From Lutjanus erythropterus (taxonomy: Eukaryota > Chordata > Actinopteri > Lutjaniformes > Lutjanidae), in assembly GCA_020091685.1 (NCBI GenBank), contig CM034599.1:36595408-36659407 (forward strand): DNA of 64,000 nt, given 5' to 3'. Numbering within the stretch: position 1 is the first letter of the stretch; each line of letters begins with the position of its first letter. The notes below the pieces were generated by a model. The model was not told where the DNA came from. It saw nothing but the letters and a program-made list of their open reading frames with translations, and searched no databases. A program made the translations under genes and the position numbers. Below, piece by piece: positions 10,111 through 21,900 of the stretch.

Positions 10111-13026
10111 TTTTCCATAAAGTAAAGCCTACATTGTTCCGATATAACTGATGCCATCACAGTATCAACGCTGACCTCTTCAGGAGCCGCCATTGTTTGT
10201 TCCAGATGAGTCACTTCCATGGACCACATCCGTAGTTCCTCCTAGGACACTGAATGCTGATGGCAAATGGACTCTCGTGTAATTTCGCAAATCTGGCTGC
10301 CTCACAAGGAAAGCAAAATATAGCTGGTGTCAAGAAATCTAACAGCCATCTCACGAAACTTTAAACCGGTACAACAATAACAACTGCCAACACATTAAAC
10401 ACTAACGAAAACTAACATTTTAGACAACAGCAATCTAAACAAATTACTCAGTCTCTATAGGCACTATAGGCATGATGGGAAATGTCAGTTGCTACCTGCT
10501 ACAACAGTGGAACAGAGCACTCTGCTCTGCTTAGGTTGCAAAATGTAGATAAATATATTTATTTAGTGCCCTTTTTATTTGAGCATCAACCTCGTTTTTA
10601 CATGGGTTTTGCACATAAAGGGGGAGTGCAATTATAAGTTTCAGGTGACAGTTACACCTATGAGACACTGCTGAGAGACTCCACATGGAGCTGGTGCATA
10701 CAGAAGGTTGACGGTCATGACTGAAATGTCTTTTTACCGCAAGTGTTGCAATGTAGGAGCATTTGCCGGAATACCAGCATAGGGGAGGGAGTGAAAATAA
10801 CGCAAAAGTAGTATAAGGCATTACTACATGGACAGTGATATTGCTAAGTAATTTATTAACTTTGAAATGTATGTGACCAGTGATACATTTTAAAAGTAAC
10901 TTGACCCACACTGCTCACCATGATGAGCGAACAAAATCAGATGTCTAAACTCAGTGGAATGCCCCTCGATTTATAGATTTTCTCTCAGACCTTTGCAAAT
11001 TCGTGCTGTGGAGCTAGTTTTCTCTCCGCCTCTAAAACAAAACTTCAGAGTTAAATGACTGTGCCAGAAATTCTTTATTTTTCTTTGGGAAAGATCACGG
11101 TCATGGTTGAAAGAAACCACCGTTGACTGCTGGAAGAACACCAGCAACAAACAGCAACCTGCCGTGACCCAAACATCCACCAAAACATTCACTCTTAAAG
11201 AGTTGTTGCTGCTGTAACATCACCCCAATTCTCATTTTGCTCCTGTCAGAAAAAGCAGGCAAGCACCACGAGACGTGTTTATGTCAGGCAAAATCAAAGA
11301 AGAAGGCTATTTAACAAAAATGACTAATTAATGCTAATGCTGTTTCTGTTGGCAAGGCTGTCTTGATTCTCTTGCAGTCCACTCAGAATTAGACCAACTG
11401 GGAACCCTAATTTATGGAATTTTGGTTAAATGCCCCCCAAAAAACCTATCCAACTTTTCTTTCTCATCAAGTGAGAAAAGTTTGAAATTTTCTCGTGAGA
11501 GACTGGGATTGGTATTGACATAGTTAGAGAGCTAATGTGTTGCAAAAGTGAATTTAACACAGTAGTTTTCAAACTTATTCTGTCCATGGTACACCAAACA
11601 GCAAGCCAAAATCTCAATATCCATATCCACCCAAAATAACCAACCTAACCAGCGCTCAACACCAAAATGCAAAAAGTCCAAAGCAAAGTCTTCAATGGCC
11701 TCTTTTGTCCAACTAATAGTCCAGAACCAGGGACTCTTCATTTGCTATTAATGTCAGAAAAGCGGCAAATCCTTACATGTAATAAGCAGAAACCAGCAAA
11801 TATCTCCTCTTTCTCCACCATTAATATGATATTCTGTCACTTGCTGTTCTCACTACCAGGCGGTAGGGGATGCTGTGACAGACCGTCTGACAAAAACACT
11901 CGAAGAAGAAGAGAACTGCCAGAATTGAACAGCAGAAGAAGAGGGAGATGTTCTGTGGCATGAAAACAGCAACGCACAGCTGCAGATCCGTGGATCAGAG
12001 AGAGAAGAGCAATGCAACCTGGGCACAGAGCGGGGCTGCTCGTGCTGCAGGCCCCTGAAAAACCCACAGCTCACATACCAGCACCCTGGGACTCATGCTG
12101 CAGCCGTGACAGAGAGCGCTTCAGCACCCGAACCTCTCGGACAGTGTTTCAAGGGGGGGGCGAGGTACACACACAGCTAACGTTAGACATTTTTGCTTGA
12201 AAAATGACTGAAACGATTGATCGATTATCAAAATAGTGAGAGATGTAACTCCAGCAACACTTTGATTTGATTCATTGTTCGACACAGTACAAGTGTTTCT
12301 GGAGTTTTACCTCTTTCTCCCATTGTCTGTGCATCTTGGAAGTGAAGGCGCAGTTGTGCCAAAAACCACAACCTGCCACTACACACTCTTAATACTTACC
12401 ACCATCTGGTAACTGTGCAAACTGGGGTTCACTTTGATGGATGGTTTTTTAAAGAACTTTTTATTCATGGTAAAGAATTTGCCTCTGTGTTGGGAAAGGA
12501 GTGTACACAAAGTACTGAGAAAGTAAATTAAAATTTAATTCCTAACTTTTTGTAAAGTTGTACGCAATGCATGGTTGTCACAGAATCCTAAAGCACATCT
12601 GGATTTCCCTCACGGCACATCAGCGTGCCCCGGAAACTGCTGCAGAAATAACTTTGAGGGCGGAGACTCAGTGTTAAATTATGACTTGTTTAGGACTCAG
12701 AACTCAAAGTTTAGGACTTAAGACCTAACTTAAGACTCAGACTTGACTTGGGACTTGTCTCAGTGCTTGAAACTTACAAAACAATGACTTGGTCCTACTT
12801 CTGTTGCTTTAGTTTGACTGTTAAAAGTCTAATAACTATTTACAAATCTAATATCTATAGATGTTTATTTTCCTTAAGTTTAACTGTAATTGTGACTTAA
12901 TCATGAATATTTAATGGTATAAAGAAATACATGAGTTTAGAGGGGGTTTTAAAGCAAATGGGGGCACTGATAAATAACTATTGGTATCGAAGTGGGCTTT
13001 TGAGTTGGCAAACTAGAATCAATATT
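10111..13026. other. Long intronic stretch, mostly unassigned
   Basis: Near 11565 the sequence cagtagttttcaaact resembles a hAT-Charlie-type terminus, but no inverted partner was found. Around 12670-12800 are degenerate gactt/gactcag repeats. Small open frames on both strands near 11837-12200 show no recognisable domain. Otherwise nothing. Confidence 0.4.
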
Positions 13027-13047
13027 TTTATATATAAATATATATAC

Positions 13048-13080
<33 letters not shown>

Positions 13081-13084
13081 TATG
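13027..13084. repeat. (TA)n-rich microsatellite
   Basis: Alternating TA with occasional TACATA/TGTATA interruptions over about 58 bp. It accounts for a run of Tyr/Ile residues in an open frame here that is not a gene. Confidence 0.9.
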
Positions 13085-13379
13085 TCAGTATCATTAGTAT
13101 CATCAAATGGTATATTCAGTGTTCCCTCTCAGAATTTAATGAAACTCTCCACTGTCCACCCACACTAATGAAATTCTTTCAGGGCGAGCTCTTTAAGGCA
13201 GGGTGACCCATAACATCTACTCGCTGGTAATGAACTGTAAGGCAGCAACCCTTAAATTAAATATTAATTTAAAAATGTTATTTAAGAGCTGAAGTATTCA
13301 AATGTGGAATAAAACTGCAGTTTTACTACCGTTTTTTTTTTTAGCTGCGGTCAGGGAGGAAGAGTGTGGTCATAATAGA

Positions 13380-13760
13380 AAAGCATTTGGAAATCAGACC
13401 TATAGATTCCTGTGAGTGACGACCGGTGAAACCAGCTGAAATAGTGCTGATACACAGTATAGCCCTCCACCCAGCACTGCAAGGAGCTTAAAATAAGCAC
13501 ATACTGCACATATTGCTCGACCCGGCTATGATTACTGAGGCTGCTCTGCCTTTGTTGGCTTTTAGGCTTAAAGCATCTGAGGCCACGCTGATATTCTCAC
13601 TGAAGGTCAGTCTAAGTGGCTGCGGACCTCAAACGTCCACATGCAGAGTGAAACGCTGCATTAATGCATGACAGAAGAGCTTTCCTGTGTTTTCACCGAG
13701 CGAACAAATCTAATCGAGAGCGAAAGCCCGTGGCCTTCATATACTTTCCAACAGCTCATG
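13380..13760. promoter_or_regulatory. Candidate conserved non-coding element
   Basis: Non-repetitive, balanced composition, no coding frame, with homeodomain-like cores such as gcattaatgcat at 13657-13668. It lies about 2.1-2.5 kb downstream of the UNC5 exon in the direction of transcription. The assignment rests on character only. Confidence 0.25.
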
Positions 13761-14359
13761 CTTGTGTAAATGTTCTTTTATGTTGCTGCTAAATTAAAAC
13801 CTCACTTCTCACCTTGTTGGTGAAACTCAGTGTTATCACAGAAAACAATGTCTGTACTTTAATAATAACTCCTCACTAGAGGAGGAATAGGAGGTGTTTC
13901 CTCGGTGCTAAATTTGTCTGACCAGCTGTCAACAACACAAAATATTTTCAGGCTTTAAAGAAGGAAATTTTTAATTTTAAATGCCAAGATGTAGGATGTA
14001 TAGCCAGTATGTTCTCACTTCCAAGCCGTCAAATACGTCAGTGCCCCTATTTGAATAAGCACTTATAAAACAGTGATTTATTCTGTTTTTTATTTGTATT
14101 TTTTGCAGATATTGAAAACATTCTGGTTTCAATATGATTTTTATATAGAGCAGATCTAGACCTTATTTTCTGTAATATTATCAATATAGGATTAATCAGC
14201 TGTGACCTCTATTTTATTATATTTTTGTTGCCATTTCTCATCTTAGCTCTAACTGATTTGCAATTTTTATTTTTTCTGTTAATACAAAAAAAATCTGAAC
14301 ACAAAAATAAAAACTTTGGATAGCAAAGGCGATGCTGTGCAGGAAGCAAAAGGTAGAAT

Positions 14360-14391
14360 GAGGAGGAGGAGGAGGAGGAGGAGGAGGAGGA
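14360..14391. repeat. (GGA)n trinucleotide repeat
   Basis: About ten GGA units. On the minus strand it yields a poly-serine tract in a 78-residue frame that is not a gene. Confidence 0.95.
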
Positions 14392-14399
14392 AGAGTTGA

Positions 14400-15842
14400 G
14401 AAAAAAGTTGAGAAAAGTCAAAAATTTCAAGGCAACGTACCACAATAGAGTTTTGAGTTTTCAGCTTTGAGATAGTTTCCTTTTCTTATTTAGATAGACT
14501 TAAATCTTTGAGTTTTAGAAATTCCAGAAATGTTTTTGAAAAATTATTGAGTGAATTCATTGAAGAGAACATAAATGATGGTTAAAATTTTAATATTTTC
14601 AAATGTTTTTTTTATTGGAAGCATTTGTGCAAAAGGCTTGACATTCTTACAGGATAATAAACTACTTCAGGTTTTACAGTATAAAGAAAGAGAGAAATGA
14701 ATGAGAGTCGAGGAAGAGCGAATAAAAAAGAGAAAAAGGGGGAAAACCCATCTAACCCACCCGCTTGCCCACCTGCCTAATGCTACTTGAAATGACTGAG
14801 TTTTTATTCTTTTTTCTTTTTGATTTAGTTCATCAGTTAAGACAAACCTAATTCATTCTAGGTGTATCAGTTAGCTCGATGATCCACAACCTCGCTGGGG
14901 GGGCTTAGGCTTCCTTCCAAACTTTCCAAAAAAAAAAATTCCAAAAGTTTTATGGCTGTTATTAGCCCATAGGAGATGGGTTGTTCAGAGACTTTAAAAC
15001 TTTAATACTTTCAACTAAAACCATTTAATCACCTATAGAGACATTTTTAAATACTTTTCTTTTGAATTTCTATAAGTCAAAGATTCAAGTTTATCTAAAG
15101 AAGAAAAGTAAATTATCTCAATTTAAGATTACAGGTCAGCAAAATTTTTTTTAAGTTTTAGTTTCAAAACTCAGTGAGCCAATGACAAGACAGTTACTTG
15201 TTCCTCAGTACAGCATGTTTGGAATCAGAGCTGCCACAGTCAGAAACACAGTAGAATAAAGACATTACATTTATTTTTCACTTGCCCCACTGGACAACTG
15301 AATGAGGTATTCCACTTGCCCAAACACAGAGTTTAGTTGCCGCAAGCGGGCAAGTCTTACTGCCTCCCTGGGAGGTAAAATCCACTGAATGCATCAGTTT
15401 CAAGTGTGTTGTTTCTGTGGTTAGAGGGGCAGCAGTGTTCTGGTTGGATGTTTAGTTGTGATGTTGCGGTGAGACACCTGCAGATTTTGCACTTTTTATT
15501 TTCTCTGTTTTCTTAAAGAAATCTGTGGGCACACAGCTGGATCGTCACAAGTCAACCATTTCAACATGAAAAGCAATTAAAAGAAACCGCTCCAGCTGTG
15601 TAATTGATCCAGATCCATTAACAGATATCAAGGTAAACAAGCACATGCTAAAATCCCAGGTTCCCTCTGGTATGTTTTCTGGGAAAAGACAGTCAATTTT
15701 AAACAACCACCCCCTCGGCTCCTGGTGTCCAACACTAGCTGTGACCCCTCTGTCATGAATCATCACAAACCATCAGCTGACTGCTTTGTCACACTCTCAT
15801 ATTACAGGTTAGCAGTGGCTGGAAAAGGTCACAAAGCTTTAT
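14400..15842. other. Intronic sequence next to the exon
   Basis: Contains A/T runs and, near 15275-15355, repeated 'cacttgccc' words with an inverted gggcaag that could form a small hairpin. No further exon is seen. Confidence 0.4.
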
Positions 15843-15847
15843 CTCAC

Positions 15848-16063
15848 CGGTGTTGAGGTCCTTGTACTCCTGGGAGAAGTGCTCGTTCTGGTGCACCCAC
15901 TCCCCGTTGCACTTGAAGAAGATCTGCAGCGCGGGCGCGGCCCGGCAGCGCAGCTTGATGGGGTTGCTTTTGACGATGTAGGCGTCCTCCGGCTCCTGGA
16001 TGAAGTGCGGCAGGGTGCCCTGCACCGAGGGCAGAGCGTCGGGCTGAGCATCCCCCGTGGCAC
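15848..16063 (-). CDS. unc5d: UNC5-family netrin receptor, internal exon (start of Ig domain 1), probably unc5d exon 2
   Basis: UNC5 proteins are single-pass netrin receptors that mediate axon repulsion and dependence-receptor signalling at the plasma membrane. On the minus strand the exon reads through 72 codons' worth of sequence containing [19 protein letters not shown], then the first Ig cysteine in a KLRCRA context, then [14 protein letters not shown], all hallmarks of the first UNC5 Ig domain. The 'GTLPHF', 'KSNPI' and 'VHQNEH' stretches look more like UNC5D than UNC5A, B or C; this is a judgement by eye. The exon is bounded by a pyrimidine-rich acceptor ending in gcag (16067-16064) and a gtgag donor (15847-15843). 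Both boundaries split a codon after its first base, so the exon is symmetric (phase 1-1). The partner cysteines of the Ig fold should lie in the next exon, left of this window. The exon is far richer in G+C than its surroundings. The signal peptide exon is not visible and would lie to the right. UNC5C is the main alternative. Confidence 0.88.
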
Positions 16064-16199
16064 CTGCAAAAAACCACCAACACATCAGTTACTCCATCAT
16101 CCCACGTCTCTTTCAGGACAACAATCTCGAGATGAACAATAGCTCGTCTGTCAGAAACAAAGCCTTTTCAGTTGGATACACAATTTGACGGTGAAAAAC

Positions 16200-17160
16200 A
16201 CCTTCAAGTGCATTTTGTTTTGCTAACAACAGTATAACAGCAACTGCCTGCGAGTATAAAATGATTGCTCAGTGGACAATGTTCTGAATTCTCTCATTCA
16301 TCAAACATATTATAGAAAAGCAAAGTACACACAGTACAATCCGTCCTCCATTTGAGCAAAATGTTCTCCACAGAGCAATTTGCAGATGAATGAAATCAGA
16401 GCGGACCAAGTGGAGAGGAATTAGGAGGGGACTGATTACCCAAATTGTGGCTGTGGAGTCTGAATACATCTTATCTCCGCCACAAGGCCCGGATTCTGGT
16501 CCGCACACAAACAGCCTTTGTGCTGCCGCCAACGTGCCACCGTCTTTAATGACGATTCACAGCAGGTTAACCCCCCTTTTCCTTTCAGTTCGGCGAGCGC
16601 CCCGGCCTAGTTCACGGCTATTGTTCGCGGTGGCAGCCCATCGATCTAACGTGTGGTTTTGGAAACACCGATCTGAGAGATTGCAAGAGTGTGACTTTGC
16701 ACACAGGACTTTTTTTTTTTTAGTCTGAAGGTAGGTCTCGGGCCTCACATGGCGTCCCGTGCCGGCCTCCTCCGGGTGAAGCGCGGATAATAAGGAACAG
16801 GATGTTTGTGCTCCTGCCATCCCCGGGATCCTTCTCAGAATTACACCTCAGTCCCATCAAGGCAGCTCCAGCTAAGCTATTCAGCGCTGTAAAAGCCCAT
16901 GAAAGCTATTATGCCCCACCATCAAATCCAATTCTGTCCTCTGAAATCGAATCGGCCCTCTCACCACCTCTCTCAATCAATGTTGTCCTTGTTAAATGGG
17001 TAAATGAATGGATGCAGGTGTAAAGGGAGACCACACATAAAACAAACAGGCAGGGGGGTTGAATGAATTGAAATAATATGCTGACATTACCATCTGCAGG
17101 ACAGGTACATGTCTTTATCATATCGCTACACGCTTCCTTTAGCTATTCACGCTGCCATTA
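16200..17160. promoter_or_regulatory. Candidate regulatory segment upstream of the UNC5 exon
   Basis: Non-repetitive sequence 0.1-1.1 kb upstream of the exon on the transcribed strand, with a locally higher G+C segment at 16570-16800. Several overlapping open frames on both strands have no recognisable domains. It could be an alternative promoter or an enhancer, but no TATA box, initiator or other decisive signal was identified. Confidence 0.25.
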
Positions 17161-17412
17161 TACCCTGTTTTCTTTGTGTTCAACACTGGGGAAAAAAGGA
17201 GTATAAAGCGAGGCAGTGACAGGGCTGCAACTTGTGTATTATAATATAATCCTCCAGGCATGGTCATTTATATTACAGTGCAGAGAGATTTGCTTTGAGA
17301 TATTCAAGCAGGTGAATGATATGGAATTAAAGCGATGAAAAGTAGCAATGCAACTGTGCAATAGCGGTGGAAGAAATAAATAAACTGTACAAATGAATTA
17401 TTTGTTTTAATT

Positions 17413-18291
17413 TGAAGGGACGGTTCATCTCAAAATCAAAAGCAGATACTTTTCCCCTGACCTGTAGTATTATTTATCTTTTTTTATCTTGCTATGTTGT
17501 TTTTGGTGTTCATATTTTCTGTCTTGTTATGTGTTTTATGTCGTGGGTTTTGTTTGTTTGTTTGTTTGTTTGTTTGTTTGTTGTCAGGTCAGAGTTTTCG
17601 CCTTGTTTTTACGTCATTTTCATCTTGTCACTTTTTTTTTTTTTTTTTTTTGTCGTGCTATTTCTATTTTTGTCCTGTCAGGTCTTTTACATCATTTTCA
17701 TCTTGTTATGTCTTTTTTGTCGTTATGTCTTTTTTTTGTCTTGTCAGGTCTTTTGCGTCACTTTCATCTTGTTATATTTTTTTGTCTTTTTTTTTGTTTT
17801 GTTTTTTGTCTTGTCAGGTCTCTTACATTGTTTTTGTCTTGTTATGTCTTTTACATCATTTTCACCTTGTCACATCTGTTATATTGTTTTTATCTTGTTA
17901 CGTCTTTCTTTGTCGTACCATTTCTTTTTCTTTTGTCTTGTTAGGCGTTTCACATCATTTTCATCTTGTTACGTCTTTCAACTTGTTTTCATCTTATTAT
18001 GTCCTTTTTTTGTAGTTTCTTTTTTCGTCTTGTTAGGTCTTTCACGCTGTTTTCGCCTCGCTATGTCTGTCATGCGCGATATGTGCTGATGGATAGATCA
18101 AGGAATCATCATTTCAATGTGACAGTGTTCCATCCATTTAGGCTGAAATCAGTCTGGTGTTGGGAAGGCAGTGTGCAGTGATGCAAAATGAAATTATAAA
18201 TTATTCCCCTCAAATGCATTAAAACTAAAGTAACGAGCCTGTTTTGAAAATGCAAGGCAAATTTTGATTTTGGGGTGAACTGTCCTTCTAA
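17413..18291. mobile_element. TIR element containing a T-rich minisatellite
   Basis: The left end gaagggacggttcatctc, followed by aaaatcaaaa, is mirrored by the right end ttttgattttggggtgaac, then tgtccttc. That gives roughly 28-bp imperfect inverted repeats. The left interior (tacttttcccctgacctgtag) is homologous to 37690-37730. Most of the interior has been replaced or expanded by a T-rich tandem array. No transposase. Confidence 0.65.
17500..18070. repeat. Degenerate T-rich minisatellite
   Basis: Repeated words gtcttgtcaggtctttt, acatcattttcatcttgtta and tgtctttttt recur about every 28-36 bp, with longer poly(T) runs and a (TTTG)n tract at 17548-17583. Long open frames in all three plus-strand frames are low-complexity Phe/Leu/Cys/Val products of the T bias. 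The unc5d transcript would read this as A/G-rich GATGAAAATGATG-like repeats. Confidence 0.85.
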
Positions 18292-18339
18292 AAAAGCTTG
18301 TGTCCAGGTTGCCCGAAAATTTTACTGAAATTGAAACAA

Positions 18340-18930
18340 CAAGTTCCGGTAATTTTGTAGCAAATGAGCTTTTTGAGCCTAATAAACTTGGTGTTAATTC
18401 ACTTGTACTTGAGAAAACATGTTCAATAAACTTAAGATATTAACTTGAAGCAACATTACAAACAAATTGATTTTCCTTTGACATTTTCTTGATCTGAAGC
18501 TCTATTTCACAGAACTGTCAGCTGCAGTTTCTCCTGTTGGAGCTACTTTGCCCCCGCACTGGCACAAAGACAATATATGAAACTGCTCCCAGTGAATTTA
18601 TTAAATTCTAAGTGTACAGGACGGGGCTGAAATACAATACTAACCTCCATCTGACTCATCTTAAAGTGCATTAGAGACACACAGCAAGTTTTCGTCATAT
18701 ATGCTTTCTTCAAACTATAAAAAGAAGAGTCTCAGGAGAGTTTTTGACATTCAAACAATGCATGCTGGGATGCCTGCTAAGATGGTAGTCATGTTCCTTC
18801 AGAAACTTAATTTAACCAGTTGATTGAACTCTGTACAGTGCATTCATTCAACTCAACGTTTCGAGTCAAAAGACTTCAAGTTAGAAGAATTTGTTTATTT
18901 TCTAAAATGCACTGAAAATAAAAAGTCTTG
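18340..18930. repeat. CACTG-family MITE, diverged copy
   Basis: Shares aataaacttaagatattaa with 52805-52825, and gttgattgaactctgtaca and ctcaggagag with 3868-3990. The ends are not preserved. Together with 3725-4172 and 52750-53122 it defines a family with at least three copies in this window. Confidence 0.55.
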
Positions 18931-21900
18931 TGCCATCTCTTTTGCTTACCACATACCCGCCAGTTTGAACTCCTGTGGTATTCCTCGGTTTCTTTGTCTT
19001 TGTCTTACTCTGTGTTTTATGCGTCCCTGTAGTCGTCTTCACCTATTCTGACATCACTTAATTACACAATACACAGTAAAATAACTTGTACCTAAGTATT
19101 TGTTATTTCAAGTACTGTATTTCAGTATAAATTAAGTCGCATCTGAGTAAAAACAAGTCACATGAAAAATATAAACTGTGTGAAAATGTAGAGGTGTTAT
19201 ATGAGCAGCTGCAGCAGAGAGGACGCTGCTGGTGTGTCTGTCTGTGTCTGCAGGAGGTCACAGCTCCATGTCCACAGAGGTGACACTCTGCTGTCACTCT
19301 GGAAAACAAACACGTTCAGTGGTTCGCTGGCAGAGTGTCAGGTGGATGTGGGGGTTGCGGTCGCACAACAATGCAATAAAATTAAGGATGACACAATTTA
19401 GGGTTATGTTTATTGTTAGTATAATTTTATGCTAAGTGATCCAAATCAGTTCTGCTTGACCAACAGGTTCATGCTGTTGTCCACAAACAACTCATGCTTT
19501 ATTATTAACTGATTCATTTTAATTACATGGTTATTACATTATTTTTGTACATTTTGTGACCAATTAAACTTATATATAGGCGAAACATAAGTGACAGTCT
19601 AATAACTTCTAACGCACGTCTTCCTGTTGAATACGGAGACACCTGAACATCTGGCTCTGTCATACAGAATACAGAATAAGTGATGTAGATTTAAAGTAAA
19701 ATTTGAGCGTAACTAAAATCATCTTTATTTCCTTCCAAAGATAAAATGTCTGGACAGGAATATGACAATGTTGCGTAGTAACTTTATTCCTGTTTTGACA
19801 GAATTATGTATGAAATATTTAGATATCATGTTATTATTTGATTGTATGAAGTTGTTTTATGTTGTGTCCATCATTGTACTGTGCACAATTCAAGGTCAAA
19901 TGTATAAGTTATGGCGACCTGTCACGGCCTAACTGGGACCAAAAACAGCCTCCAAGACCGATTAAGGCTGGTTTCACAACAGGGAATACAGTACCAAGGT
20001 CATTGACGGTGGCTCCGACCAGGTCTCTGACTCCACAGACGATGAAGACGGTAGTTGGGGACAGGAGAGACGTGAAACAGAGAGGGGTAAAAGGGAAGTG
20101 GGGAATTATAGGGAGCCAGAATATTTTCACATCTAATACAATGGATTAAGGGGTTATTTTCAACCAAACCAGAGTTTGTGATTGTTGAACAGTGAAAAAA
20201 GAATCAAGACACTTTTGATGAGTTTTATTTTGTGCAGTCAAGCATGGTGAAGTTTGTTTTACAATCAGTTAGCAAGACAGTTAATTTAGTCTGAGAGAGA
20301 AACTTGATATCATAAGGTGTACAGTTTATTATGGAAAATAGGTGAATATTTCAGATTTCCATTCTTGACATTTTGTGAGTTTATTTTGTTTATTTATTAG
20401 ACCAAAACAGCTACAAGAGCTTGTAAAAAAGTAGCAAGTTTGCTGCTCGCATAAACCTCCCAGCTGGAGTTTTAAAATCTGGTTGCACCACACACATCAG
20501 GAGAAACTTCACAGATTCTTTTTCTCTCTAATCTCAAACACCGACACACTACAAGATTTGAAAATAATAGCGCACTGCACTGCACAGGATATTATCAAGA
20601 TTATCATGCCAGAGGGAGCGCAGTCTCGCGTGATTTCATGAAGGAGATCTTGCGTGATGTCGTGAGAAAAAACAAAGCAGAAATTAAATTAATCTGGATG
20701 AGAAATGTTTGAAGGGACGCAGTGAACACAGTTTGTCTATTCTTCAGTGAGATTTTAATGTCTGTCAACAGTAGCATGCAAGCTAACATTAGCCACAAGA
20801 GTTTCTTGTTGCTTGGCAACACCTCTCTTTCACTCCGCCTGATGTAATCATCCAAATCTTAAATAATAAACATGTCTGAAATGATCAGAGCAGCACTGAT
20901 GATTCTAAGAGCCAATCAGAGGGGTGAAAATTGGATCTGTAAACGCCTCACATTACCAGATTATCTGAAACAAAAACATCTGTGCTGAGTCGAGGTCCGG
21001 CCTTGATTTCTCCTGCAATTTTTGGGAGGGCTGGATCTGTGGAGAATCATCCTGAAACTCCTGTGGTGTGAGGCCAGCGTTACCAGACAGGACGGACTGG
21101 GAATAGCTGGTTAGCATGCTAACTTCATATTAACTCTGCAACACAATACACAGATGTGTTTGACCAACACATTGCAACTAAGTGGCATGTGTTAAATGTT
21201 ATATTATAGAATAAACATTTATTGCATGCTGAGAGATTTTGCAGTAAAAGCAAGTAAATGACATGTAATTGTGTTTGAAAAGTGGATGAAATTGGAAAAG
21301 CACTAAATATACAGGTGTGAGGCTGTAATGAGACAGACTGCTCAACACCAGCAACTTCTCCATAATCAGTAAATGACAGCTTGAAAACAGTCCTACAAGC
21401 AGATGGAGATTAGATTATTTCTTGGTGGTGGATGAGAGGGACAAACTGGGTGTTTGGGGACAGTATATGAAATCAATTCATCACATCTATCAGTGCAGGG
21501 GAACTCAGACCAGTGCACACCTCTGATGCAAAATTGACTTCTTTCGGGTTTTAAATGCCTCTCCAACCCGCATTGTCTTCAGTACATTTATAGCCAATTA
21601 TGTATTCATGGCATACGTGACATTTAAAACAACAAACACAGATGACAAAAGAATACGCTGTGAAGAAATCAATGCGGCGATGCTTTCCTAATGTTTGAAA
21701 ATCACAGGCAGCTCTGCAATTTGAGCCGCAGTTTTGCTCTCAGGGGGACGGCGGTCTTTCTTTGTCCATACGTAGCACCACATGTGGAGGCAAGCCATTA
21801 CATGAGCCACCACAAGCTGCGTCCGCGCACGCTGCTTCCCTCTCAGGTCTTTGCTGTATAAATTATGCATCCTGGGCATCAAATCAAAGCCTGTTTCTCT

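Larger units (their letters stand above)
1..15847 (-). other. unc5d: Intron downstream of the UNC5 exon (partial)
   Basis: The minus-strand gtgag donor at 15847 opens an intron that runs to the left edge of the window. I searched by eye on the minus strand for the rest of the Ig domain (a tryptophan-cysteine-rich YWCQC-type stretch) and did not find it, so the next exon lies outside. The interval holds repeats listed separately and no other coding sequence that I can support. Confidence 0.75.

Noticed and set aside
10531..10911. 126-residue minus-strand frame
   Set aside because: Composition is random and no motif is recognised; this length occurs by chance in 64 kb.
11560..11620. hAT-Charlie-like terminus cagtagttttcaaact
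   Set aside because: No inverted partner or 8-bp duplication found; too short to call alone.
13027..13206. Frame encoding an Ile/Tyr repeat peptide
   Set aside because: It is a translation of the TA microsatellite.
15839..16142. Alternative frames on both strands across the UNC5 exon
   Set aside because: They arise from the high G+C of the true exon; only one frame gives the UNC5 Ig sequence with consistent splice phases.
17412..18089. 225-residue plus-strand open frame rich in Phe, Leu, Cys and Val that looks like a multi-pass membrane protein
   Set aside because: All three plus-strand frames are long and show the same bias because the DNA is a T-rich tandem array. There is no conserved domain and no independent support.
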